NCBI RefSeq assembly: GCF_031432215.1
Contig: NZ_JAVKGN010000003.1
Coordinates: forward strand, 1 to 64,000
Source: Halodesulfurarchaeum sp. HSR-GB
Lineage (GTDB): Archaea > Halobacteriota > Halobacteria > Halobacteriales > Halobacteriaceae
DNA length: 64,000 nucleotides
Direction: 5' to 3'
In this document: in pieces, positions 52,275 to 61,468 of the stretch
How positions within the stretch are numbered: the stretch's first letter is position 1
How the letters are laid out: each line of letters starts with the position of its first letter
Made by a program: the position numbers and the translations under genes
The notes under the pieces: model-generated
Told to the model about the DNA's origin: nothing
What the model saw: only the letters and a program-made list of their open reading frames with translations
Database searches by the model: none

Positions 52275-53231
52275 ATGCGCCGCCGTGCCCTCCTCGCGAC
52301 CGCCGCTACGTCCCTCCCCGCAGTAGTCGCTGGCTGCACCAGTCCCGGTGGGTTGGGTGGAAGCAACGCCGCTGCAGAAGCCCCTACAGCACGCCTCGAA
52401 CTGACGACGATTGCCGACGCAAAACTCCCGACGAAGGTCCTCTATACAGTCCGCCCTGCTGAAGGCAACGACGAAACGGCACAACTGTTCGATCGGATTC
52501 TCGACGGTGGCACGACAACGAAGGCCACACGGCCGCCACTGCCCGAACAACAACATATCGCCTACCAAGACGGCGTCTACGAGCTGGCATACGAAGTGAT
52601 CGAGAAAACGCCGGCCACCAGGTACTCCGTGAAGGTGGATATCGTCACCGGCTCGGTGACCGAGGCAGAGGCTATCCAGTTCGCTGACCTCCCCGAAGTT
52701 GATCAAGAGGAATTTGCCGCGCACGGACTCGCTGATGGTGACCCGGTCGGGATCGGGACGACGTTCCTCTATACGGATGCCGAACGCGAGCAATCCGTCC
52801 TCATCCCCAAGTCGGAGTACTCGTATATCATCTGGGACGATGGGACTGAAGCCGAATGGGTCGTCGACGACGCGTATGACACGACGCTGAACACCTATCG
52901 CTACACGGCTGACCAGGTGGCACCGGCCGCCGAGTACGGCCAACAGATGCGCGAGCGGTTTACGTTCGAACTTACGGATCTTCCAGACGCCCAACGAGAG
53001 ATCGTCAAGACGGCGATCACGGACGGACCGTACGTTGTCGGGCCCGATGAGACGTCGTCTGATGCACTTGTGGCGCTCGCAACCAGGTTTCGTGGACACG
53101 AACAGGCCCACGGGCTCAACGAAGACGGTAAAGGTGACCTGAGCGGCACGTATCTGGTTCGGTACCAAGACGACGTGTATTGGACAACGCTCGTCGTCCA
53201 ACGGGATACCCTCACGACGACGGAGGGGTGA
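52275..53231 (+). CDS. Tat-exported lipoprotein of unknown role
   Basis: This 318-aa protein begins MRRRALLATAATSLPAVVAG then C: twin-arginine signal and lipobox (VVAGC), so it is probably lipid-anchored outside. The mature part (TARLELTTIADAKLPTKVLY) has two similar-looking halves with YQDGVYELAYEV and VRYQDDVYWTTLVV. No family recognised. It sits in the accessory region behind E6. Confidence 0.75.
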   Translation: MRRRALLATAATSLPAVVAGCTSPGGLGGSNAAAEAPTARLELTTIADAKLPTKVLYTVRPAEGNDETAQLFDRILDGGTTTKATRPPLPEQQHIAYQDGVYELAYEVIEKTPATRYSVKVDIVTGSVTEAEAIQFADLPEVDQEEFAAHGLADGDPVGIGTTFLYTDAEREQSVLIPKSEYSYIIWDDGTEAEWVVDDAYDTTLNTYRYTADQVAPAAEYGQQMRERFTFELTDLPDAQREIVKTAITDGPYVVGPDETSSDALVALATRFRGHEQAHGLNEDGKGDLSGTYLVRYQDDVYWTTLVVQRDTLTTTEG

Positions 53232-53286
53232 ACGGGTAAGCCGTGATGACTCACGAGAATCTGTCGACCCAAATCTAGCGTTGATA

Positions 53287-54102
53287 CTATCTATGCTGCT
53301 GGAGGACCTGGAGTGCGGTACTGAGCCGGGCGATGTACTCGTCGGGCGGGAACCGCCACCAGACTTGCCCACTCATATGCGCTAAGGGAAGCACGTAGGT
53401 ATCGACGGGATCGCTGATCCGATGCAGCGTTCCGTGAATGTCCATCACACTAGCTGGATCAGCATCCGTCTCTACAACGGGCTCCGGTGACGTGTGCCGG
53501 CGAAGTGCCGGCCACGCGTTGCCGCCAAAGGAGAACACCACCTCCGGATCGAGCGCTTGGAGTTCTCGCTCGAGCAGCGCGTGATACGATACACGTTCCT
53601 CCCTCGTTCCAAACCCGTCGACACGGTATTTCACTACATCACCGAGGTAGAAGTCGTGGTAGAACTGCCCAGAGGCGACGTACTGGTGCCAGCCATTGGG
53701 GAGCGAGATGAGATCGTGGTTCGCAAGCGTCTCGAAGAATCGTTCGGTGAAATCGGCGTTGCGGCCAGTCAACCAGCTCTGTCCGAACGCCCGGTAGACA
53801 CCAATCTGATCGCGGGCAGCACAGTCGCCTGCAAGCGGATTGTGGGGCCGCAGTTCCGAGAGGTGTCGCTCGTGGAGGTTCCCCGGATCTTGTACCAGCA
53901 ACACGTAATCCGGATCGTCAGTTTCCCAGTCGTAGTAGAACGTGTACGAGAGACGCCTGCAAACCTCTGCTTGAACGGGGAAGCCTGCCTGTGACAGAAC
54001 CGACTCGATATCGTCGATGGCTGACTCCTGTAACGCTTGTAACTCGCGCTGCGATGGTTGGTCAATCAGAGAAAGAAGATCGCGAGCCGTCGTCTCGTCC
54101 AT
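53287..54102 (-). CDS. Uracil-DNA-glycosylase-like protein
   Basis: From ATG 54102 the protein is 271 aa; GTG 54192 is an alternative start. The motifs DPDYVLLVQDPGNLHERHLS, DPEVVFSFGGNAWPALRRHT and the C-terminal YVLPLAHMSGQVWWRFPPDE occupy the positions of UDG-superfamily motif A (GxDP), the central strand and the H-P-S loop, with substitutions. Catalysis is therefore uncertain; it could be a divergent glycosylase or a phage-type UDG-fold protein. Confidence 0.55.
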   Translation of the reverse strand: MDETTARDLLSLIDQPSQRELQALQESAIDDIESVLSQAGFPVQAEVCRRLSYTFYYDWETDDPDYVLLVQDPGNLHERHLSELRPHNPLAGDCAARDQIGVYRAFGQSWLTGRNADFTERFFETLANHDLISLPNGWHQYVASGQFYHDFYLGDVVKYRVDGFGTREERVSYHALLERELQALDPEVVFSFGGNAWPALRRHTSPEPVVETDADPASVMDIHGTLHRISDPVDTYVLPLAHMSGQVWWRFPPDEYIARLSTALQVLQQHR

Positions 54103-54283
54103 TCGTGGGTAAGCAATCTCGTGCCCCCCAATTGAGACTTTGGGCGTGAGCGATACAAAATACGACGGCGACAAGCGGTCGGAAGCTGTCACGACCCACA
54201 GCTCACTGAATTCTAAGAGAAATGGCTATAGGAAATTCTATAGATATTATTATAGCAATTGCGAGAGTAGATTGCATCGCGAC

Positions 54284-54324
54284 GATAACCAACAGAACGG
54301 GTCGAATCGGGTGTGTTGGTTAAT
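54284..54324. repeat. Inverted-repeat element E7
   Basis: GATAACCAAC (54284-54293) and GTTGGTTAAT (54315-54324) with a 21-nt spacer and one arm change. It lies 120 bp upstream of the gene at 54444 (plus). Confidence 0.7.
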
Positions 54325-54443
54325 CGGAGGAAGCCCCTCCATCGTTTCCGGAGCTTTGGCTGTCCCCGATAATCCGAGACCACCTCGATGACACTGGACA
54401 AAGACAACTCACAGGCTCGACCAAACCCGTGAAGGTGGCCTGA

Positions 54444-54983
54444 ATGAGCCTATTCTACCGGTATCTTTATTTAACAGATGCGACTTCGTTGCAGTCCGAC
54501 ATGTATGGGGAACTCGGTCGAGGCGATTGGCGGAACGGGATTACCCAGCTCAATATCGTGGATGGCAGCACCGTCGAACCAGTTCAAGACTATGCAAAAG
54601 CGGAAGTCGGCTACGAATTCCGGTCTAAATTCAAAGACGACACCCGAAACCCACCAGCTGTCCGATTCACACCGGCAGAACTCCGGGCAATGATTGAGCA
54701 AGTCAAATCTGAGGTTGACGATCCCTTTACTGCGCCGAATTTCGAACCGCTTCGTGGCTGGCTCGAGACACACGGTGACGATGTTATCGCTGAGGTCGGT
54801 CACGAGGACAGTCTTCGCAAACAGTTCCGGATGAAATGGAATGACGACACTGGGACTCCGTATATCAAGGTTCAACGCCGTCGCCAGGACTGGAAGACTG
54901 GGGACGATTCTTGGCTGATCTCGTCACCAACACTCGGGCCGGGCGAGTTTGAGGGAGTCTTCGAGGACGTTGCCGTACCATAA
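54444..54983 (+). CDS. Unknown protein (179 aa)
   Basis: MSLFYRYLYLTDATSLQSDM begins a soluble protein with RFTPAELRAMIEQVKSEVDD and WNDDTGTPYIKVQRRRQDWK. No family recognised. The spacer behind E7 (54325-54443) carries its promoter region. Confidence 0.55.
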   Translation: MSLFYRYLYLTDATSLQSDMYGELGRGDWRNGITQLNIVDGSTVEPVQDYAKAEVGYEFRSKFKDDTRNPPAVRFTPAELRAMIEQVKSEVDDPFTAPNFEPLRGWLETHGDDVIAEVGHEDSLRKQFRMKWNDDTGTPYIKVQRRRQDWKTGDDSWLISSPTLGPGEFEGVFEDVAVP

Positions 54984-55028
54984 CAGCTCCAAAATCACCT
55001 ATGTACAGTGTCGACGATGACGCCGCAT

Positions 55029-56255
55029 CTAACGGCCGAATCGTTGCCGCATTTGCCTGTGGAAGTCCTCGGAATACTTCTCCCAAGCTGCTTGGCCGAA
55101 TTCTTCCGGTTCCACCTCTTCAGGATGCTCTCGTTCCTCACCGACAATCCAGCCGTGGTCGACGTAGAACTGTAGAATACGCGTAGAATCCTTTGTTGAG
55201 ATTACCAGCACATCTGTGATATGTGTCGGAATTTCATCCACCACCTCGTCCGGATTCGGGAACGTCCCCCGGACAAACGGAAGCTGCTCGTCTAGTTTCT
55301 CAACAGTAGATTTCGTCAACGGCTTGTTTGGCAAGCTATCGACTTTCCTGTGATTTGTGAAACAAACAGGACACTCCTCCTCATCTAAATAATCCAGGAG
55401 GTCGTGCTCAGCGTACTGACGCCGCATCTCTGCGAGCTGCGCTTCGAAGTAGTCCGACTCGAAAAATCGCTCCGGGTCCTCTAGAATACGGTCTTGTACC
55501 TTCTCACGTTCCGATTCAGACATCGATACCTGTCCGAATATCTCAGCCCGACCGTACAGGAAACTCCCCCATAGCTCACCCAGTTCCTGCGGTTGCTCGA
55601 TAATCCCCTCTCCGTCGATACGAGTCCCTGTGAATCCACCCGGATCCTGAGGGACAATCGTCGAGAAAAACAGGATTCTGGGGAATTTGAAATAGGCGTG
55701 GATTTGGTCGTCACCGTAGACACTAGTGCCGTCAAGGTTCCGCTGTATATACACCTCAAACCCCTCGGGTGCCCCCGGATCTGACTTGACTAGGTCGATC
55801 TCGTCGGCAAAGAAGATGTGGTGCTGAGAGGGGTCCTCCGAGATCGGTTTCTCACCCAGCAAAATCGCTTCCCACGTCTCCAACCGCTCTTCGACGACCG
55901 CATTCTGAGGGTGATCTTCTTCGTGCCAGACAGCCATTTCGGAGACAAGAAGCCGCCAAGAGACAGATAGAACAAACTTGTACAACCACTCACCGTACTC
56001 GAACTCCTCCTTCTCGCCACGAATATGCGGGTAGAACACTTGAGAGGCGAATTTGGCCTCCCAGTCGGAGAAAACCTGTTCGCAATCTTCGCAGAGTAGC
56101 TTTTCGTGATGGTCTTGAATCCGAGTATTCGGATCAACCGCTTTTCTGAGAAAGGGGGTCGGACCAGACTTCTTCATCCACCGAATCACAAATCGAGGGA
56201 TGATGTGGCTGTTCTGTAGCTCGCGTGTTTCTCCACAGAGCCTACACTCATCCAT
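55029..56255 (-). CDS. HNH-like zinc protein (408 aa)
   Basis: It starts at ATG 56255: MDECRLCGETRELQNSHIIP, with HEKLLCEDCEQVFSDWEAKF next. The CxxC...SHIIPR...CxxC layout is that of HNH endonuclease-like ribbons whose first His is in SHI. The remaining 330 residues (FRILFFSTIVPQDPGG-like FPRILFFSTIVPQDPGGFTG, then CPVCFTNHRK) form an unknown domain that is seen in defence-island proteins. Possibly a nuclease; not proven. Confidence 0.6.
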   Translation of the reverse strand: MDECRLCGETRELQNSHIIPRFVIRWMKKSGPTPFLRKAVDPNTRIQDHHEKLLCEDCEQVFSDWEAKFASQVFYPHIRGEKEEFEYGEWLYKFVLSVSWRLLVSEMAVWHEEDHPQNAVVEERLETWEAILLGEKPISEDPSQHHIFFADEIDLVKSDPGAPEGFEVYIQRNLDGTSVYGDDQIHAYFKFPRILFFSTIVPQDPGGFTGTRIDGEGIIEQPQELGELWGSFLYGRAEIFGQVSMSESEREKVQDRILEDPERFFESDYFEAQLAEMRRQYAEHDLLDYLDEEECPVCFTNHRKVDSLPNKPLTKSTVEKLDEQLPFVRGTFPNPDEVVDEIPTHITDVLVISTKDSTRILQFYVDHGWIVGEEREHPEEVEPEEFGQAAWEKYSEDFHRQMRQRFGR

Positions 56256-56381
56256 TGTATATCGAATTGCCTGGCATCGTACAATTTTCTGGTGGTAACT
56301 GGAGTTCGCTATGTGAGTCGCGCTGGAACGGAGTTTCAAGGCCACGGCACCATTAGAACAACATAATCGAGGATACGACCA

Positions 56382-57347
56382 ATGGTACGCGCACCACCTG
56401 AAACACAAACGCAAGCTGACGACGTCTTCGAGGACTGGTCCCCGCCGGCGCTCGATATTCTCTGGGCGATCGCGCAGTGGTACAACGGCGCCGTTCTGGA
56501 GCGAGACGACCAACGGTATCACATCGGGTGGCACCGTCCGCCAGATCTCCAGACGCTCCTCGGCTGTTCCGACACAGAGTGGGAGCAACGATACGAAGAT
56601 GTATTCACCGACCTCCAGTCCCCCGCGACGTCGCCGACGCTCGTCGACGACCGGCACAGCGGCCAGAGCGAGGAGTCACAGCCGTGGCTCACGGAGCAGT
56701 ACATCCTCCGACGCAAGGTTCGGTGGACACCGACCCGGAGCGCCCGAACCGCGATGGACACGCTCTTTGCCGGGCTGTTCGACGACGACCTCCCGCAGCA
56801 CCAGCACGAGCCCGACATCGGCCTCGTCGGCGACTGGGACGAGTCGCTTTTCCACCGCACCGGCGTCGCCGTCGTGGCCGCGGTCTGGCGCCAGCAGGGA
56901 CGCTCAGTCGAGCTGTATCCTGGCGAACAGGGGCAGGCCCAACCGGACATTCGGAGTACAGCACTCGACGGTACCACCTGGGAAGCCGAAGTGCTGACTG
57001 ACCACCACGACCGAACGATGCCCCGTTCGAAGTTCGCGACCTTCGCCGAACGGCCGGAGCGACAGCACCTCTGGATCTTCGAGAACAGACAAACGGCCTT
57101 CGAGACGCTGAACCGGCTCCACGAGGCCAGCGACGTCGACTGCCGGATCGCGAACGCGCCGTTCGATACGCCAGAAAACTACAGCATCCAAGTCGGCAAC
57201 CGCTACCTCGACCAGAGCCACACCGACGCCGACTACCACTGTCCCGGCATCGACCGGATCGACACGATCACCGGCTGGTACGGCCGCCACTACGACGCCG
57301 CCGCTCGCACCCGCCTCGCGACACCACCAGCCACCACCCACTCCTGA
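56382..57347 (+). CDS. Plasmid-type protein with nuclease-like core (321 aa)
   Basis: An N-terminal helical part (PPALDILWAIAQWYNGAVLE) precedes an alpha/beta core: GVAVVAAVWRQQGRSVELYP, QAQPDIRSTALDGTTWEAEV, then MPRSKFATFAERPERQHLWI. The D..E-x-E..K order resembles a PD-(D/E)xK fold (P-D-I ... W-E-A-E-V ... K). I have the impression that relatives sit near haloarchaeal plasmid origins. Function unproven. Confidence 0.55.
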   Translation: MVRAPPETQTQADDVFEDWSPPALDILWAIAQWYNGAVLERDDQRYHIGWHRPPDLQTLLGCSDTEWEQRYEDVFTDLQSPATSPTLVDDRHSGQSEESQPWLTEQYILRRKVRWTPTRSARTAMDTLFAGLFDDDLPQHQHEPDIGLVGDWDESLFHRTGVAVVAAVWRQQGRSVELYPGEQGQAQPDIRSTALDGTTWEAEVLTDHHDRTMPRSKFATFAERPERQHLWIFENRQTAFETLNRLHEASDVDCRIANAPFDTPENYSIQVGNRYLDQSHTDADYHCPGIDRIDTITGWYGRHYDAAARTRLATPPATTHS

Positions 57348-57612
57348 TATCCCTCACCTCTCGAACATACCTCACCTAGACACCTCTCTCGAAGAATAAC
57401 CAACCCTCACTCCCCCTAATAATCGCGGAGATTTACGGAGGTGAGAGCCACCGATTCGAGAGTGTTTCAGTACCCAGAACCTACAGAATAGTCCTGAAAC
57501 ACCTGTGTAAACGCCCACTCTCAGATCGGGACCAATTTACGGAGGTTCAAACCCGGAGTGGTAAAAATACTAGAACAGGTCCTGACGAATCGCACAAATT
57601 GCTGCGTTGGAT
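57348..57612. repeat. Intergenic repeats between convergent genes
   Basis: ATTTACGGAGGT occurs at 57431-57442 and 57535-57546. Between them GTGTTTCAG (57462-57470) and CTGAAACAC (57494-57502) form a 9-bp inverted repeat with a 23-nt spacer. No gene. This could be a bidirectional terminator or a plasmid control site. Confidence 0.55.
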
Positions 57613-58335
57613 CTATGGCTCAAACGTATATTCAACTGTATCATAGGTATTCAAATCAATCCCATACACACTGAAATCGACTGACGGGTAAGACTCTTCC
57701 AGAGAGACGAAACACGTTGAACAAATAGCGTCCCCCAATTTGTACGCAATACCCTCCTGAACAAGTTCTACAGACGATCTGGCATCTTCGTAATCACCGA
57801 GATGGTCGGTTAGTCTGGTCATTTCCCAAGGGAGATAATACGAGTCACGTCGGTTAGCGTCTTCACAGAAAGAGCAGGGCGCAGTTCCTGGATGGTGATG
57901 ATGACCCTCATAATCACCGTCAGTAACAGTGTCCCAGATGTCTTCCTTGAACTCTTCTGGGCTGCGATCATACTTCGCTTGGACAGTCTCCTCAGAGGCT
58001 TCTATGTTACATCCATGGAGGAATCGCTCTTTGTCGGTTAAATCTATTTTTGCTTGGATCGGACAGTTAGTACCTGTAATCTTGCAATGCCAACTATCGA
58101 TAGGAACTTCAACTCGTCCGAATTGGCAGGTCACCCAGTCACCACCGCTAGCGAACTCATCCACGTAATGTATCCCCGTGTCTGCTATGTACTGTTCAAT
58201 CGTGTTCTCGATTTCTTCATCCAATAGTTCGGCGTCGTCGATATCAAGAACTAATTGAGGCCCAGCTCGCTCGAGCCAATGTGTTTTGACCTCGCTATGT
58301 GTGTGCTCAACGAGGATCTCACCACTGAATTTCAT
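57613..58335 (-). CDS. Unknown zinc-site protein (240 aa)
   Basis: MKFSGEILVEHTHSEVKTHW begins it. It has a His-rich GHHHHPGTAPCSFCEDANRR with a later ICSTCFVSL: possible zinc site CxxC..CxxC. The N-terminal half is beta-rich (VTCQFGRVEVPIDSWHCKIT). No family recognised. Confidence 0.55.
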   Translation of the reverse strand: MKFSGEILVEHTHSEVKTHWLERAGPQLVLDIDDAELLDEEIENTIEQYIADTGIHYVDEFASGGDWVTCQFGRVEVPIDSWHCKITGTNCPIQAKIDLTDKERFLHGCNIEASEETVQAKYDRSPEEFKEDIWDTVTDGDYEGHHHHPGTAPCSFCEDANRRDSYYLPWEMTRLTDHLGDYEDARSSVELVQEGIAYKLGDAICSTCFVSLEESYPSVDFSVYGIDLNTYDTVEYTFEP

Positions 58336-58401
58336 ACTCAGTCACTCAAGGCCGCGACGTACATTCTTACCGGCTTTTTGAATCGGGGATCCGGAGAGCT
58401 C

Positions 58402-59313
58402 TCAAAGCCTACCAGGTTCTGACTGGGGATCGTGGTAATCGTCGACAAGCTCGAGTGCCTGTTCGATAGTTCGCTCGTCGTACAGCGTATCCTCTGAAAC
58501 AAGACTCACCCACTCGGCTCGATTTCGATCCGATTGTCGAACCAGCCGTTCTATTTGCTCGCCGTCACCGCCAGTCCAATACGCGAGCTGGCTGCAGAAT
58601 GCGACGTCAGCCTCCGTTTGACTTGCATACCCTGCACTACTGCCAGTCCATAACCGCCGGAAGACGTCACTAGCGGGCCCGTACTGTGCCCGTTCGATGA
58701 CTGCGGTATCACTCAAATCAACGTCGACACTGGGCTCTGATGGCAACCCACCGAATTCCTGAACATCGACGACAGACAGCGTCGCCGCGGCTTCGGCTGG
58801 GTCGGCAGCTCCTTTCCACGCCTTGTAGACACCCCGGAGTTCCGTCGTTCGCTCGGTAACTGTCGCCGGCGTCGACGACAGCCGATCACCCGTAATCGGT
58901 ATGTAGAACTCCGCATCACAGATGTCGATCGGCCCGGAGGTCCAACTCGGTGGCTGCCCCGCAACGATAATCCGAATGGTCTGACCGTCGTATGCAGCTT
59001 CAGTATAGGAATCAAGCGTCTCAATCACCGTCCGGGCCCAGCCATCGAGGTCGCCGGTCTCAGGATCACGACAGGCGGAGAGTTCGACAGCAGTAAATGG
59101 GTCATCGTGTGTGGGATAGAAGGCGAGTCCGTCGACATCGAGTTCGGACGCCGTCGCCGTGGCGTATGCATCCTCAAAACCACTCCACGTATCTTCGTCA
59201 TCGAAGGTTGCGCGCTCGCCGGTCGCCGGATCGATCGGTGTGAGTGAAATCCCGTCTGCCGAGTCGTCAGTATCAGCTGCCCGCCAACAGACCCACTGCT
59301 CCCGATCGGGGAT
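58402..59313 (-). pseudogene. PrimPol-type replication protein fragment
   Basis: Reading from 59313: IPDREQWVCWRAADTDDSAD, DDEDTWSGFEDAYATATASE, LDVDGLAFYPTHDDPFTAVE and later FCSQLAYWTGGDGEQIERLV RQSDRNRAEWVSLV. These are the head and linker of phage/plasmid primase-polymerases (REQWVCWR..., W-x-x-F-x-x-A). No start codon belongs to it and the helicase half after YDERTIEQALELV is absent. It is fused out of frame to a TFB fragment. Confidence 0.75.
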
Positions 59314-59314
59314 T

Positions 59315-59600
59315 CGTTCCCCTTTGCGTCGGTGCCGCTACCGATTTCCGTCGACAAGCCTCCATCGTGGCGGGCCGCAGTGAGTGGGGCGCACGTTCGC
59401 TCGCTCTCCTTGTCGTCGTATGCCCGCCACCCCGGCCCGTGATTGATGCGTTGTTCGTCGATGACCAGGTCACAGTCCTCACATACCGTTTCCACAGCGT
59501 TAGTCGTGACCCGGCCGTCGCACTCGGGACACTGGTTCGCACTCGACTCCATTTTGACGTCTTCGTCGAAGCCAGTTTCGTAGATATCTCTGGTTGCCAT
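59315..59600 (-). pseudogene. tfb: TFB N-terminal fragment
   Basis: From ATG 59600: MATRDIYETGFDEDVKMESS, zinc ribbon CPECDGRVTTNAVETVCEDC, then HDGGLSTEIGSGTDAKGNE, matching the first 95 residues of the TFB at 39663-40589 and the same leader architecture. After that the frame runs into the PrimPol fragment in another register. Probably a deletion joint; the product would be a non-functional ribbon peptide. Confidence 0.85.
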
Positions 59601-59636
59601 CGTTCTCACCGTGTTCAGGGAACTCGCCAGCACTGC

Positions 59637-59668
59637 GACCCCCTCACCCTTTGAGGGGACAATAGACG
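59637..59668 (-). promoter_or_regulatory. Hairpin leader element H19
   Basis: Plus strand CCCCT-CACCCTTTG-AGGGG then ACAATAGAC. It lies 37 bp upstream of the truncated TFB start, the same position as H14 before the intact TFB. Confidence 0.58.
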
Positions 59669-59795
59669 ACACCGACTCCTTACCAAGAAAATCGATCTTG
59701 AGGGCTTTTCCTCCGAAATGGGGAGAGCTGTATAAGATCTGTCTGACCTTTCGAAGGGGGTCCAGATAGCTATCGAGGTTAAATATGCCGTCTAA

Positions 59796-60254
59796 TCATC
59801 TGAGGACGCTGTTCTCTGCATAATCTGGATATTTGGAGTAAACTATATCAATAAGATCTGGCAACCGAATATCTCCGTATTCCCGTACTATCCGTTCTGC
59901 CTCTTGGACTATCCGTTCAATATCTCCGTCAGAGATCTTTTCTCCGACAAAATCCCGCCCCTCCGGCTTGAGTTGATACTTGTACTTGACTATGTCATCC
60001 TCTTCGTCAAGTTTCTCTTTCGAGTCATCGATTAAACCCCGCTCGATGTGAGCATCTAAATCGTCGTACAGTCTACTGGAGAAGGGCCCGTAATCGTATG
60101 GTTCGAACCGATATGTGTCGGTGGGAGTTAAGTTTTCCAGATTCCCTTCCATCTGCATCAGGAAAATGAGCTTCTGGAATCGGGTACGCCCGTCAATCTG
60201 ATGCTCCTCATGAGCGTACAATAACGCGAGCGGGAGCATCTTTCTGGTGTTCAT
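59796..60254 (-). CDS. SocA/Panacea-type (DUF4065-like) protein
   Basis: This 152-aa protein has MLPLALLYAHEEHQIDGRTR FQKLIFLMQ, then YRFEPYDYGPFSSRLYDDLD. The R-x-Q-K-L-x-F-L and Y-D-Y-G-P-F/Y-S segments are the hallmark of the SocA/Panacea antitoxin domain. Its start overlaps the stop of the TrmB-like gene (ATGA), so it is second in a two-gene operon. Likely an antitoxin-like or protein-stability adaptor. Confidence 0.75.
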   Translation of the reverse strand: MNTRKMLPLALLYAHEEHQIDGRTRFQKLIFLMQMEGNLENLTPTDTYRFEPYDYGPFSSRLYDDLDAHIERGLIDDSKEKLDEEDDIVKYKYQLKPEGRDFVGEKISDGDIERIVQEAERIVREYGDIRLPDLIDIVYSKYPDYAENSVLR

Positions 60255-60988
60255 GTTTGAGCCTCAACTTCTTCGTGCGCGTATGTTTGAAAGTCATCCA
60301 CCATAATTCTTGCAACGTCTGAATCTTCAAATGAGAGTGTTGCGTCCTGTGTGCCGATATTCAGGAGCACTCGCTTTTCGTCTACAACGTAGTAAGATGA
60401 ACGATTGTGGTTGTCGTCTATGTTCGTGGTAGCGCCGGATTCTTCTAATCGGTCTAATGTGTCTGAAGAGTGCGGTGTCCCGATGATGTTGACATCGATA
60501 TCGTTCTCCAGAGCCTCTTCGATTGCTTCAATTACGTCGCGGGTGGCCCAGGCTAATCGAGTATCGAATCCGATGATGGAATCCTCGGCATCCTCGATCA
60601 GGTTCCTCAATTCGGTATTCATACCATCCTGTCCAGACAGTACCCACGCGGAGTCATCGGCGTCGGGCCCCCGTTCGATCTGTACTTCCCACGCTTCTTC
60701 GAGACTTTCGAGAATTTCGTCCGACTCTGCCTCGAACCGCTCCCGTTCTTTTTCGATTACGTGACGGGGATTCTGAGCGACATACCGCTTCGGATTCTCT
60801 CCTCGAACCTTGACGTATCCCTGTTCATGAAGACTGTTTAGCGGCTGATACACCTTTGCGGGTTGAGCGTCGATCCGAGCTGCTACCTGACTCGCCTTCA
60901 TTTCTCCAAACTTTACGAGCGCATGGTAACAAGTTGATTCATACTTTCCCCATCCGAGGCGGCCCAACTCATCGCCTAATTGTTCCAT
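60251..60988 (-). CDS. TrmB-family regulator
   Basis: This 245-aa protein has an N-terminal winged helix (SQVAARIDAQPAKVYQPLNS, EQGYVKVRGENPKRYVAQNP), a coiled linker (FEAESDEILESLEEAWEVQI) and a C-terminal phospholipase-D-like TrmB sensor domain (NTELRNLIEDAEDSIIGFDT, DVNIIGTPHSSDTLDRLEE). It would sense a ligand and control its operon, which includes the SocA-like gene. Confidence 0.82.
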   Translation of the reverse strand: MEQLGDELGRLGWGKYESTCYHALVKFGEMKASQVAARIDAQPAKVYQPLNSLHEQGYVKVRGENPKRYVAQNPRHVIEKERERFEAESDEILESLEEAWEVQIERGPDADDSAWVLSGQDGMNTELRNLIEDAEDSIIGFDTRLAWATRDVIEAIEEALENDIDVNIIGTPHSSDTLDRLEESGATTNIDDNHNRSSYYVVDEKRVLLNIGTQDATLSFEDSDVARIMVDDFQTYAHEEVEAQT

Positions 60989-61126
60989 TCTACTACTTAT
61001 ATCATAAAGTCAGACAACATCAATTCTGTGGTGAGCCACACTACTACTCAAAAGAAGTTGATGACGACTTCTTCATCTAGAATATCAGGAAAACTACTAA
61101 GTAACACCCTCACATACGCCAGCGTG

Positions 61127-61462
61127 ATGGAAAGAGCGCATTCGTGGAACGCCGCTTTCCACATGGCTCAGCAGGAGTACGGCAAGAGAGTCAAGATCCC
61201 AAAGGTGGCCACTGGGCGCCTACCGCCACAGTTCACGGAGTCGCCGATGTCACTACACATGGGGGCGAACAAGGTTTACCGTGACCAGCGGATTACGGAT
61301 AGCTTCCAGATTCGGGAATACGACGACTACCACACGGTGCAGATGGATAGACATAATCCGGATGACGGTAACGCCGTCAAGCACGCGATGACTGACGCCC
61401 TCCCTTACACACTGGCGGCAGTCGGTGTCGGTGCGATGATCTTCGGTGGTGGCGGGGGGTAA
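61127..61462 (+). CDS. Unknown protein with C-terminal membrane helix (111 aa)
   Basis: It starts at ATG 61127 (MERAHSWNAAFHMAQQEYGK), soluble for about 85 residues, then ALPYTLAAVGVGAMIFGGGG as a short membrane helix ending in a glycine tail. First gene of a three-gene membrane operon; the next starts 6 bp later. Unknown family. Confidence 0.6.
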   Translation: MERAHSWNAAFHMAQQEYGKRVKIPKVATGRLPPQFTESPMSLHMGANKVYRDQRITDSFQIREYDDYHTVQMDRHNPDDGNAVKHAMTDALPYTLAAVGVGAMIFGGGGG

Positions 61463-61468
61463 GATCAG

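Noticed and set aside
16283-54324. Integron attC-like reading of the E elements
   Set aside because: Arms do not fit RYYYAAC/GTTRRRY, no integrase gene is present, and elements are not one per gene.
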